DNA from: Kordia algicida OT-1
GTDB taxonomy: Bacteria; Bacteroidota; Bacteroidia; Flavobacteriales; Flavobacteriaceae
Assembly: GCF_000154725.1 (NCBI RefSeq)
Contig: NZ_DS544873.1
Coordinates: 4,127,085-4,191,084 of the forward strand
Direction of reading: 5' to 3'
DNA length: 64,000 nt
The position numbers were made by a program, and so were the translations under genes. This document shows positions 1-8,890 of this stretch, piece by piece. Under the pieces are notes generated by a model. That model was not told the origin of the DNA. It saw only the letters and a program-made list of their open reading frames with translations, and searched no databases. The stretch's first letter is position 1; every line of letters starts with the position of its first letter.

Positions 1-446
1 CGATTGTTAAGCAATTGCAAACGCATAATTTGCGATGCTGTTCCGTAACTTTCTTGATAATTCCACGGTAAAATCCCTTGTAAAAGAAAATCGCGTAAGA
101 CGTTTATTTGTGCAATATCTTCATGGATTATTTCTAAAGTTTTATCACCATTTTTCGGATATAGAATTAAGTCATATAAAGCATTTCGCAAAGCTTCTTC
201 CAAACGTAATGGAAGTTCACTAAGCATATTTTCATACGTCATTGTTCCCAAATCAACTGCCAGTTTTTTGATCTTTAAGGTTTGCCCTTTTGGACAAATA
301 CTGTCAAAAACACGATCAATTATGCGTTTCATTTTATAGGAACTCCACGTACTAATATCCGTTTGTAATTGATACGCAAGTCCTTTGGAATCGAAAGCAG
401 TATTCCATTGGCAACGTGTGACGATATGTGCTCCTTGACTATGCAT
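1..446 (-). CDS. Contractile injection system tape measure protein (CIS_TMP family), N-terminal part, cut by window edge
   Basis: About 148 codons are present, running off the left edge. Translation from the ATG at 446 starts MHSQGAHIVTRCQWNTAF. Two stretches match what I know of the CIS tape-measure family: an LAVDLG segment followed by an acidic/leucine helix (LPLRLEEALRNAL), and an FLLQGILPW motif near residue 125, resembling the family's FLxxGxLPW. In this family the protein sets tail length and lies inside the tube. The start overlaps the end of the upstream baseplate gene by 8 bp, implying coupled translation as the last visible gene of the CIS operon. The assembly ATPase and any cargo genes would lie beyond the window. 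The family call is from motif memory, fairly sure. Confidence 0.75.
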   Translation of the reverse strand, partial: MHSQGAHIVTRCQWNTAFDSKGLAYQLQTDISTWSSYKMKRIIDRVFDSICPKGQTLKIKKLAVDLGTMTYENMLSELPLRLEEALRNALYDLILYPKNGDKTLEIIHEDIAQINVLRDFLLQGILPWNYQESYGTASQIMRLQLLNN

Positions 447-3270
447 CGGTTTTTGTATAAATTGTTTTTAAGTACGCAAGTAAGTTTCCTGAATTTGTAA
501 TAATTTGTTGTTCTTGTTTGGCAGCTGCGTCTTCTGCTGTTTCAAACATTTTTGGAGTTGCATAAATATGTGCATTGTACCAACTGATATATAGCGGAAT
601 TAACTTCGCAAAGTTTTCTGCCGAGAGATATTGAGTGTGTTGTGCTATATGTAATGGCAACTTACTTTCTTTATAAAAGGAAAGTCTGTTTTGCCATTCA
701 TCCGTGTTTACTTCAGGAATAAAATCTGGAAAAAACGTTAAAAGCGTATCACTAAAAACAGGATTGTTTATGGATGTTTTTGTTGTGTCATTCCAACTCG
801 CAATCATGTTCCATTTATAAGAGGTTTCTCCGATAGAAACTGCATAGTTTGTCACTTCGGTTGATGGTTCTAGAACTTCAGTCCAAGCCGTTTCATCACT
901 CAGAATAATTGCTGCAATGCATGCTGGCATAGTACAAAAGGCATCTGCAAGTACTACACTGTCTGTATAGTTTAATGAGGTTTTATAGCTGTAATAGACA
1001 AACGTGTCATTTACTTTTTTTGCCATGTATATTGTAAACGAAGCCGAATTTGCCAAGAGATTTGTCTCAATCGAAATTGTGCCTTTTCGCTGAGTTATCA
1101 ACCAAAAAGCAACATAAATTTTGAGTAATTTTTCAGTTGTTAACGCTTCTGATGAACTCGCTTCTTGTATGAAATTGATATAGAAAGGTTCAAGCGTTAA
1201 AAGCATGGATATTTCGAGTTCAAACGTACTGTAGTTGTTACAATCTTGCGTGGTAATTTTTTGAGAAGCATCAAAACGATTTGTATCAAAAATTCCGTTA
1301 GTTTCATAAGAATGCCTTAGAATATTTTGTAATTCTTTTTTTGCTTTATACAGTTCAAGTGCCTCTTTATAAGCATCTTTCGAAAGATTTTTTGCGTTTT
1401 TTTCTGGAACGTTTAGCGTATTATTCTGCGTAAGCTCATCAATCAGTTCAACTGTTAAAGTCAATACTTCAGGTTGCAATTTTTGTGCACTGATATAATT
1501 GTAAGCTTTTGTATTGTTGTACGATAGGAGCGCTAAGTTTTGTAGATATACACTTTTAATTATGACACGATCTTTTAAGATATCGCCTGAATAAGCAGTT
1601 CCGTAACAGATAGAATCTATCACCAAAGGCGACTCGCCATGACGCGCCAATAAATGGTCTAATAAGTCGTTTCTGCGCTGTAAATTTACCGTATCATCTT
1701 CCGAAAACGTCAATAAACCATACATGTAAGAATTGTACGGATCGTCTTGGTATGCCAACCAGCTTTTGTGTTTTAATGAGTCGTCAGATTCTGAAACAGG
1801 TCCGAAGTCAAAAATATCATTGTTGCGCAAAAGTGGTTCAATATTCGGCACACTTTTATATAGCGATTGATAAAAATAGGTTGGAGAAAATACTTCAAAC
1901 GGTGCAGGATATGCAGGATTTGCTTTTTCTGCTGCCGTTTTGATATTGTTGTAATGTTCAAAATCAGCAGGATTTCCTATAGCGGCATTTTTAAAGGAAA
2001 ATAGCTTGTCAAGGTTTGCTAATTGCGCAAATTGATTGCTCAACATTTGGTCAAATAAACTTAAATATCCTTTTAGTTGTCGCGATTGTGCCACTTGATA
2101 ATCGGGCGTATTCGAATTGGTGGCATTCAATCCAACAGCGTATATTTCTGGAAATGTATTTTGGATAGAGTAGTAGCTCGTAATGTCTCTGTATTTTCCT
2201 TCAGGAAGTACAGGTGCCATTTGTACTGCCGCAACTTCATTGACTTGCACATTGGTTTGTTGCATGTTTGCTAATTCGTCAATTAATGATGCATTTATGG
2301 AAGTGTTAAGTTGTTTTCCTTGCATGTTTACAGAGAAACTAGCTGGTTTTTTGTTTGTTAAAAACGATGAAGAAAAATCAAACGTTAGAATTTCACTTGG
2401 CAAACAAATTGCTGTATTGGTTGCCTCTTTATCGTTGTACTTAAACGAAATTCCAGCAATGGATTGTACGCCTTCAATTTCAAGGATGAGTTGCGTGATT
2501 TCAAACGCATGAATGCTATCTTTTTTAGGTTGCATACTTTCAGAAGGAATCCAGCCATTTTTTAAAGTAGCGCCATTAAAAATTTCATTGGTTTTTTTGC
2601 CTTCCAATTTTAGTTTGTCATAACCTGTTTGCACGACATCTGGAAAAATGTAGTTGGCAATCGTTTGAATCATTTCTGGGAGAATCGAATGCAGATCGTA
2701 TCCAGATTTTAGTTGAATATTTCCGTTAATCGTGTATTTTTTGGGACTTAGTATTTCTGGCATTAAGAACAAGTCGCCAACATTTCTACAAGTGTTTAAT
2801 TGGGAAAATGTTTCTGTTTTTGCGGCATCTTCAGTAGTTTCATCATCACTTGGATGCAATGTCAAATACACTTTGTAAATTCCGTTGGCACAAGGAAAAA
2901 TTGTTGAAACTGGCGTGATAACTACATTTTTCACACTTTCCACTCGATCAATAATGTATTTGATATAATCTTCAAGCGTGATTGGCGAAGTGGTAAGGAT
3001 GTTTTGCGGAAGGAAAAATTGATTTTCTACAGTTAGCTTACCATTTTTTTGCGTTAAAATATCCTTCATGGAAAAGTTTCCGCAATAGCCAAGTTCCGTA
3101 AAAGCATAACAGAGTTGCTCAAAAATAGTCACACCGGGATCACTCGGATTCAAGTTGGTCCACTCTGTGCTACTATGCTGTTGAATGTACGCAAAACCTT
3201 CTGCCTTGAGCGATTTAAAATCAAGCTCTAAAGGAAGTTGTGCATCTACTATGTAGTTTTCCTGTGTCAT
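439..3270 (-). CDS. CIS baseplate component, Afp12-like
   Basis: 943 aa. Residues ~25-60 contain the LNPSDPGVTIFEQLCYAFTE segment, related to the HNPSDPGITLLE motif that marks Afp11/Afp12-type baseplate wedge proteins in extracellular CIS and T6SS-iv clusters. The rest is mixed alpha/beta with no recognisable enzyme motif. There is no signal peptide or membrane segment, as expected for a particle assembled in the cytoplasm. It overlaps the upstream 1575-aa gene by 4 bp and the tape-measure gene by 8 bp, so it sits in a tightly coupled operon. Position directly after a baseplate J-type gene is the usual place of Afp12. The family is inferred from one motif plus context; the remainder is too divergent for me to assign domains. 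Confidence 0.7.
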   Translation of the reverse strand: MTQENYIVDAQLPLELDFKSLKAEGFAYIQQHSSTEWTNLNPSDPGVTIFEQLCYAFTELGYCGNFSMKDILTQKNGKLTVENQFFLPQNILTTSPITLEDYIKYIIDRVESVKNVVITPVSTIFPCANGIYKVYLTLHPSDDETTEDAAKTETFSQLNTCRNVGDLFLMPEILSPKKYTINGNIQLKSGYDLHSILPEMIQTIANYIFPDVVQTGYDKLKLEGKKTNEIFNGATLKNGWIPSESMQPKKDSIHAFEITQLILEIEGVQSIAGISFKYNDKEATNTAICLPSEILTFDFSSSFLTNKKPASFSVNMQGKQLNTSINASLIDELANMQQTNVQVNEVAAVQMAPVLPEGKYRDITSYYSIQNTFPEIYAVGLNATNSNTPDYQVAQSRQLKGYLSLFDQMLSNQFAQLANLDKLFSFKNAAIGNPADFEHYNNIKTAAEKANPAYPAPFEVFSPTYFYQSLYKSVPNIEPLLRNNDIFDFGPVSESDDSLKHKSWLAYQDDPYNSYMYGLLTFSEDDTVNLQRRNDLLDHLLARHGESPLVIDSICYGTAYSGDILKDRVIIKSVYLQNLALLSYNNTKAYNYISAQKLQPEVLTLTVELIDELTQNNTLNVPEKNAKNLSKDAYKEALELYKAKKELQNILRHSYETNGIFDTNRFDASQKITTQDCNNYSTFELEISMLLTLEPFYINFIQEASSSEALTTEKLLKIYVAFWLITQRKGTISIETNLLANSASFTIYMAKKVNDTFVYYSYKTSLNYTDSVVLADAFCTMPACIAAIILSDETAWTEVLEPSTEVTNYAVSIGETSYKWNMIASWNDTTKTSINNPVFSDTLLTFFPDFIPEVNTDEWQNRLSFYKESKLPLHIAQHTQYLSAENFAKLIPLYISWYNAHIYATPKMFETAEDAAAKQEQQIITNSGNLLAYLKTIYTKTDA

Positions 3271-6200
3271 AAATGATACTTGATTAAACTGTTTTTTGTG
3301 GTGTTGTTTAAAGAAGGAACTAAAATGCTTCCATCTTTTGGCAATACTTCTTGTGTGCTACTTTCGTAGTCGATAGTTCCTGTTGAAAAATCTTTTTTTC
3401 CTAGTTGAAACGAAATGCTTTTTACTTCTAAAATACTGTTGTAACTATTGATAAATGCTACTAATTGTGCGGTATTTAAGCCACTATCAATTGTAATTTG
3501 TGTTTGTGCGCTCGTAATCCACGGAGCTAAAAATAGGTTGATTCCGTTGTTTACTTCTTTGGCAACAGTTGTTACATCTTCGTTGGGTTGCAGTTGAATA
3601 TTTGCTGTGATTTGTACATAATTTAATTCAAAATTTTCCACGGAAACGTTTACAAAAGGAGAAACACGCGTTTTGAGATATTCTTGAATGTTCAATTCAT
3701 AACATTCGTTTAAAAGTGGAACAAACGCGTTGGTGTCTGTTACATTTGCTACACGTTTTAAAACATATGTATTGATTTGTTTTTTTGATTTGTCATAGCT
3801 TGATTTTGAATAGTACACTTCTGGAAATTCAAATCGAATGGTATTGAAAAAATCGGTTGTTGTCATCAATCGATCTTTGGTTTTTAATCGTGTACTTACG
3901 CGCGAATTCATCTGTGCAGTTGTTTCTGCCGCTTTTCCTCCAAAAGAAGGAAAAGGTTGCGTAGTTGCTGCAATTTCTGGAATAACAGTTTGTGGACTTG
4001 TAATGATGTTTGCTTGAATTTTTGGCGTTTCGATTGAAAAATCATTCGTAGCAACCACGCGTTGTAAGGTAAATCCGTTTGTTTTTAAATATGATGTTTC
4101 AGGAAAACTGTCAGGGTTGTTTTGTGTGCCAATCGCAATCCAATAATTGTTTCCAGCTATCATATCATGAACCGTAGTAATATCTTCCGGAATATTGATC
4201 GTAATAATTCCCGAACAGGTAAAATTGTTTGTACCATCAGCAATAGTTGTCAAAGGTTTCCAGCCAGTTGTACTAAGATACGAATAGTTGATTTTTTTTC
4301 TGGCTACAGCTTTTTCCGTGTAGGTTCGCGCCAATTCAATATAAAAACTTACTTCGGCAGGAATAATCAAGTCTTTTAAAGCTATAAATAATTGTCCTTT
4401 TGCTAAAAATGTCGGTACTAATGGCAAACCTGTTAATGGAATAATGTTTCCGTCATTATCTCGTAGAGGAGAACTTCCGATCGTAGTATTTTTGGCAATG
4501 ATTTTTTCGTCTAAAGTTGTATCGTATACTTTGTAATTGGCAAAAGGTGAATTGTAAAAACATTGTAACGGATAGCTTTGTTTATTCGTAGAAAAATCAT
4601 AGCTCACCGAAGCTGAGTAACCACCTTTAAAAGTGCTTACCATAGGAACAAACGGAATGTTTGGTGGAGAAACCAACGCATCTTTACTTTCTGGATCTTC
4701 ACTTTTTTCTGTGATAATTTGTGCATTAAAAAGCGCAATTGCCGCGACAACTTTTGGATATAATTCTGTGCCAAAACCATAGATTGGAGTGGCGAGTCTC
4801 ATTTTTAAAAACCCTGAAGTTGTTTTATCTGTTAATTGTAGTGTTTTTTGCTGTAAGGTTGTATCAACATCTTCTGAGTTGAGGTTGATTTTTGAGAAGT
4901 CAAAAGTACGCGATGCAGGAATTATTTTGGTGTTTTTTTCGTCTTTGAAGAATAAATTTTCTGGAATAGTTAGAATTTGTTTTTCATCAGTTTTAACAGC
5001 ATTCACATTTCCCCAAAAACCATTTTGCAACCTTTTAAAATCAACTTTAAATGCAGTATTTGAAAACGGTTTTGTTGGTTCTGTCGTTTTTTTATGCGCT
5101 TCTACTGTTTTTTCTTTTTTGTTAGAAAAGCTGAAAATTTTTCCCAAGAATGTTTTCTTTTTAGGAGCTTTTATAAAAGGAGATAATACAGCACTTTCTG
5201 CTTCAATAATTTTTTCATCTACAGTATTTTTATAACTGTTGATGGTGTTTAAAATACTGGTTTTTGCGTTGGTTACCGTTGTAGTATCTATTGTATTTGC
5301 GGCGTTGATTGTAGCGACCAATTCATTTTGTAAAGCTTCAATTTCGGCAATCATGCTACTGTTTAGAGTAATAATTTCACTGGTTAGTGTAATTTCTGAA
5401 CCTTCAATGGAATTTAATGTTGTGTTTTGTGTATTTGTTGCATTATGTATGGCTGTTTGATTCTGTTGTACATAAGTTTGTACTTCAGCTACAGTTGTGC
5501 CATCTGCTGATATATTGTCAAAAAGTTGTGTTTCGGAATTCGTTATATTTTCGAAGAAAACATCTTCAGAATCTTTAATTTCTTGTAATAGTTTTTCTAG
5601 TGTCTGAATTTCAGAACTGCTAGAATACATATTGTTTAAGTAGTTATTGTATTCTAAGTAATACGTGGCAAAGTCAAAATTTACAGCAAAAGGATTCCAA
5701 GTGAGTTCAAAATTGAGGTTTTTGACAGGTTTGCTGAAAATTTCGGCATTTCCTACCATAAAATTTTGATTCATTTTTGGTGCGCCTCCCAATAACTGAA
5801 ACGGTTTTTTAGGATTCAATTGTCCGAAATCATTATACAATTGAAAATTTTGCAATCCATCAACGGTCACTGTGATGTCTAATTTGGAAATTGTGAGTTC
5901 TGAAAACGATGTTGCATAACTTGGAAATACAATTTTTAGTAATGGCCATTCAGACGTATATCCATCAGGGTTTTTGGTAAATGGATTGATTGCTGGATCT
6001 GTGGGATTTAAAACAATAGTAATTTTATTTTCAACAATCACTTCCGAAAGATTTGTTGGTACAGGAACTTCAAACCAAGTATCTTTTGTGCTTAGATAGT
6101 ATTGAAAATCTGGCTGAACAAATGCAATAGCAGCATCATTTTTGAAGGTAAAATCAAGTGTGATGGTTCTTGTACCGTTTGCTTCTTGAAGGTAAAACAT

Positions 6201-7994
6201 CGGAGAAGCAATCGTAAATGCCAAAGCTTGTTTAGTACCTTTTGGTGTTTGCGCACTACCAAATGTTTGCCATGATTGTACTACGCCAGCTTCGTCTTTA
6301 GCCACCACATTTACAGGCGGTAATTTTTCTAAATACAACTGTGTATTGTCTGAATCATTTGTTTTGGTAAGCGTATATGCTTCTACAATTTTTGCAGGAT
6401 TGAGGAATGTTTTCTGCGTAGTTTCAAACAAAATGGGTTGCTTATTAGCGTCAGTTCCTGCTAAGAAAGTAGTATTTTTTTCGAGTTGAAATGTTGCCGT
6501 TTTCTTTGCGAGATTGCTGCTTGCAAAAACAGTATCTGCCGTAACACTATTTGGCGTTTGTTTTAAAATATCTCTGTAATAGAAATCTAAATGTTTGCTT
6601 GCTAAAGAATTGAATTGCTTCTGATAAATTTTTAGCAAACTCGTGAAGGTTCTCAACAAAATAGTATCTGGAAAATGTCCAGGAATATTCTGTATCGATA
6701 CCAATTCTGTATCTGCATAAGAAATGCATTTGCTGTAAAAAGCGAATAGAGATTTTCCCGCACTTTTGAGTCCGTTAAAAATATCTAATCGAACTTGTTT
6801 TGTTAAAATGTAGGAGGCAATTTCTTTGAGGAGTTGATAGACTTCTTCTTCAGCTTTTATCACATCATTTGCAATTATTTCAAACAGTTCTTGTATTAAT
6901 TTTAAAAACCATTCTCCAAGTTTTTCTAAGATGTTGACAATAAAGAGCGCAATTTCTTTAAGATCATTTAGCATCTTATCTATCAGTTGCCTAAAATTTT
7001 CCAAATTCAACGCTCCTGATGTTGTTTTGAGCGTATCTTGCACGGTTTTCAATTCTTCATGAAGATTTTGTAGCGTATCAGAAATAGTTTGATTTGTGTC
7101 GTTTTTTAGGACTTCTCCAAGTTTTTTTAGAATTGTATCTATTACTTTATGTATCGTTTCTACCGCAATTTTTATAAAATCAATTACTTTTTCTATGATA
7201 GCAACTGCTTCAGAAAACAGTAAGTTTAGTGTGTCTTTTAACGCTGTAAAAGCTGCTTCAATAATTGAACGAATTTCTTTTAATAAGATAGGTTTTTCAC
7301 CATTTAGAATAGGAAGTAGTTTTGTAATCAGCGTGATAAAATCTTTAAACAAGTAATAGCTATACTCTTTTTCTGGTGGAAATTTTAGATTTAGAAGTTT
7401 CCAATACGGTGTTTTTCCTTTGCTTTCTTTCCAGATTTTTTTATCGTATTTTTTATAAAGAAAGGTATCTACAGGTTGTATGTTGGGAACAATTTGATTG
7501 ATGTTTACATCATTTTTTAAAGCTAAAATTGCCCAAAGTAACGCGCTTTGTTGTTGCTGTACTTGTTGAATGACATAGGTTTTTAAATTGTATGTCAATG
7601 TTGATTGTTGCATGTAATGTGTCCATCGTTCAATTTTTTGAAATACAAAGCTCAATTGATCGAATAGTTGATTGAAACCATTGGAAATAAATGGAGTATT
7701 CAAGTCAAGATCGAGTGCTTTTCTGAGTTGTGAACATGTATTAATAAACAGCGCATATGTTTTTTGAAACGATGTTTTTGCAATAGAAGCCACTAAAAAA
7801 ACAGGATCTTTTAGTAAAAAGGGTGACCAATTTCCATTGATATTATTGGTTTTATCGTAAAAATTAAATAATGTTGCAAAGTCAGCTAGCAGGCGTAAAT
7901 TGTCAGTTTCCGTTCTGCTATCCACCAAATTAGCACTTGGCACTAAAGCTTCCTCTAGTGCTATCATTGCTGTATGTTGATCGAATTGACTCAT
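3267..7994 (-). CDS. Giant CIS baseplate protein, baseplate J/gp47-like (Afp11-like) with helical inserts
   Basis: 1575 aa. The C-terminal ~300 residues look like a baseplate J/gp47 domain: after a proline-rich linker comes MNSRVSTRLKTKDRLMTTTDFF, then FPEVYYSKSS, then repeated beta-alpha units ending in a NTAQLVAFINSYN region. This is the usual layout of Afp11-type wedge proteins. Two inserts are unusual: residues ~215-420 are almost wholly amphipathic helix, rich in Leu/Ile/Lys (for example EKVIDFIKIAVETIHKVIDT), and residues ~790-960 are a Ser/Thr/Asn-rich coiled coil followed by a basic patch. The length is well above what I remember for Afp11 homologues (roughly 600-1000 aa). It starts 4 bp after the gp25 gene and overlaps the Afp12-like gene by 4 bp. 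No signal peptide is present. The function of the inserts is unknown. Confidence 0.7.
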   Translation of the reverse strand: MSQFDQHTAMIALEEALVPSANLVDSRTETDNLRLLADFATLFNFYDKTNNINGNWSPFLLKDPVFLVASIAKTSFQKTYALFINTCSQLRKALDLDLNTPFISNGFNQLFDQLSFVFQKIERWTHYMQQSTLTYNLKTYVIQQVQQQQSALLWAILALKNDVNINQIVPNIQPVDTFLYKKYDKKIWKESKGKTPYWKLLNLKFPPEKEYSYYLFKDFITLITKLLPILNGEKPILLKEIRSIIEAAFTALKDTLNLLFSEAVAIIEKVIDFIKIAVETIHKVIDTILKKLGEVLKNDTNQTISDTLQNLHEELKTVQDTLKTTSGALNLENFRQLIDKMLNDLKEIALFIVNILEKLGEWFLKLIQELFEIIANDVIKAEEEVYQLLKEIASYILTKQVRLDIFNGLKSAGKSLFAFYSKCISYADTELVSIQNIPGHFPDTILLRTFTSLLKIYQKQFNSLASKHLDFYYRDILKQTPNSVTADTVFASSNLAKKTATFQLEKNTTFLAGTDANKQPILFETTQKTFLNPAKIVEAYTLTKTNDSDNTQLYLEKLPPVNVVAKDEAGVVQSWQTFGSAQTPKGTKQALAFTIASPMFYLQEANGTRTITLDFTFKNDAAIAFVQPDFQYYLSTKDTWFEVPVPTNLSEVIVENKITIVLNPTDPAINPFTKNPDGYTSEWPLLKIVFPSYATSFSELTISKLDITVTVDGLQNFQLYNDFGQLNPKKPFQLLGGAPKMNQNFMVGNAEIFSKPVKNLNFELTWNPFAVNFDFATYYLEYNNYLNNMYSSSSEIQTLEKLLQEIKDSEDVFFENITNSETQLFDNISADGTTVAEVQTYVQQNQTAIHNATNTQNTTLNSIEGSEITLTSEIITLNSSMIAEIEALQNELVATINAANTIDTTTVTNAKTSILNTINSYKNTVDEKIIEAESAVLSPFIKAPKKKTFLGKIFSFSNKKEKTVEAHKKTTEPTKPFSNTAFKVDFKRLQNGFWGNVNAVKTDEKQILTIPENLFFKDEKNTKIIPASRTFDFSKINLNSEDVDTTLQQKTLQLTDKTTSGFLKMRLATPIYGFGTELYPKVVAAIALFNAQIITEKSEDPESKDALVSPPNIPFVPMVSTFKGGYSASVSYDFSTNKQSYPLQCFYNSPFANYKVYDTTLDEKIIAKNTTIGSSPLRDNDGNIIPLTGLPLVPTFLAKGQLFIALKDLIIPAEVSFYIELARTYTEKAVARKKINYSYLSTTGWKPLTTIADGTNNFTCSGIITINIPEDITTVHDMIAGNNYWIAIGTQNNPDSFPETSYLKTNGFTLQRVVATNDFSIETPKIQANIITSPQTVIPEIAATTQPFPSFGGKAAETTAQMNSRVSTRLKTKDRLMTTTDFFNTIRFEFPEVYYSKSSYDKSKKQINTYVLKRVANVTDTNAFVPLLNECYELNIQEYLKTRVSPFVNVSVENFELNYVQITANIQLQPNEDVTTVAKEVNNGINLFLAPWITSAQTQITIDSGLNTAQLVAFINSYNSILEVKSISFQLGKKDFSTGTIDYESSTQEVLPKDGSILVPSLNNTTKNSLIKYHL

Positions 7995-7998
7995 TGCG

Positions 7999-8427
7999 TT
8001 ATCGTTGTAAATTGGTTCCTTCTTTTATGAAAAAAGGATACACATAATTGTGTCTTGTATTGGTTTGATTGTACATATAATTGATGGTAACTTCTACCAA
8101 GCCATTTTGGATGTCTGAAAACGTGACTTCAACGGCTAATACTTTTATTCTTGGTTCGTTATTGAGAAGCGCTGTTTTTACGGCTTCTCTGATTTCTCCT
8201 TGTAATGTTGGACGCATTTCTTTGAAGAAAAATGTTTGTAATCCTGAGCCAAATTGTGGCGAAAATGGACGTTCTCCTAAGGTGGTTTGCAATATCAAGT
8301 GAATCATTTCATTGATATTCGTTTCATACTTTGTGAGTTGTAGTTGGTGATTTTCCACAGAAAAAGTGACAGGAAATGACCAACCCGAACCGAGAAACTC
8401 TTTTTGTATGTTGTTTATATTATCCAC
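7999..8427 (-). CDS. GPW/gp25 family baseplate protein (Afp9-like)
   Basis: 142 aa, a normal length for the family. It begins with the GSGWSFPVTF segment, continues through MIHLILQTTLGERPFSPQFG, where the LGERxxxPxFG motif is the hallmark of gp25-like proteins, and ends in beta strands (LVEVTINYMY). In phage T4 and CIS, gp25 joins the baseplate wedge to the sheath initiation ring. The start codon lies inside the last codons of the PAAR gene (8-bp overlap). The next gene starts 4 bp after the stop, so translation of tip, gp25 and wedge is coupled. Confidence 0.88.
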   Translation of the reverse strand: MDNINNIQKEFLGSGWSFPVTFSVENHQLQLTKYETNINEMIHLILQTTLGERPFSPQFGSGLQTFFFKEMRPTLQGEIREAVKTALLNNEPRIKVLAVEVTFSDIQNGLVEVTINYMYNQTNTRHNYVYPFFIKEGTNLQR

Positions 8428-8719
8428 CGATCATCACTGTAAAATCTCCTAAAACAATTGATCCGCCGTGCGCAGTTGTGTCGCCTACACGTGCAGCTGG
8501 CATTCCGCCAATCATTACCGTTGCTGATCCTTTTACGATAGAATCTGGCGGACCCACACAGGTAAGCATATCTCCCACACGTGCGGCTGGTAATTTGCCA
8601 ATTAAAACGGTTGGCTCTCCAGGACCAATGACAGGTCCGCCAACATGCGGAATAGGAGGAACGCCAGGCGTTACCATTGGACATTCATGAAAATCGGTTA
8701 GTCTTGCTGCTGGTGGCAT
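8420..8719 (-). CDS. PAAR-motif spike tip protein (Afp10-like)
   Basis: 99 aa. Repeated PAAR-type units are visible: MPPAARLTD at the N terminus, LPAARVGDMLTC in the middle and MPAARVGDTTAH later. Each is followed by a Gly/Val-rich beta strand ending in IGG or IGK. PAAR proteins form the sharp metal-binding cone on the VgrG-type spike; His and Cys residues in the sequence could bind the metal. It is a short stand-alone PAAR with no C-terminal effector fusion, so cargo must load another way. It is separated from the spike gene by a 171-bp gap holding a heptamer repeat and overlaps the gp25 gene by 8 bp. Confidence 0.9.
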   Translation of the reverse strand: MPPAARLTDFHECPMVTPGVPPIPHVGGPVIGPGEPTVLIGKLPAARVGDMLTCVGPPDSIVKGSATVMIGGMPAARVGDTTAHGGSIVLGDFTVMIGG

Positions 8720-8841
8720 AGTTTGTTTTTTTAGTTGAGATGTTAGTATTGAGAATTGAGTCTACACATGGTGTTTCACAATTCATGTTTAGTATTTATT
8801 TTTTTATTAATATTGAAGTAAAATGGTTATCGAGATATTGA

Positions 8842-8890
8842 CTAATACCCAGCACCTAATACCCAAAACCTAAAACCTAAAACCAAACAC
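8842..8890. repeat. Degenerate 7-bp tandem repeat inside the CIS operon
   Basis: Seven consecutive heptamers read CTAATAC, CCAGCAC, CTAATAC, CCAAAAC, CTAAAAC, CTAAAAC, CAAACAC on the plus strand. They end exactly at the stop codon of the spike gene. The 171 bp between the spike and PAAR genes is the longest gap within the CIS operon, and otherwise holds only AT-rich DNA. Confidence 0.7.

Noticed and set aside
8376-8719. Two alternative ORFs (plus strand 104 codons; minus strand 89 codons) over the PAAR gene
   Set aside because: The 99-aa PAAR frame has clear repeated PAAR motifs and proper overlaps with neighbours; the others are shadows of its repetitive Gly/Pro/Ala codons.
8842-8890. Possible CRISPR or telomere-like array
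   Set aside because: Units are only 7 bp, degenerate and without spacers; a simple tandem repeat explains it.
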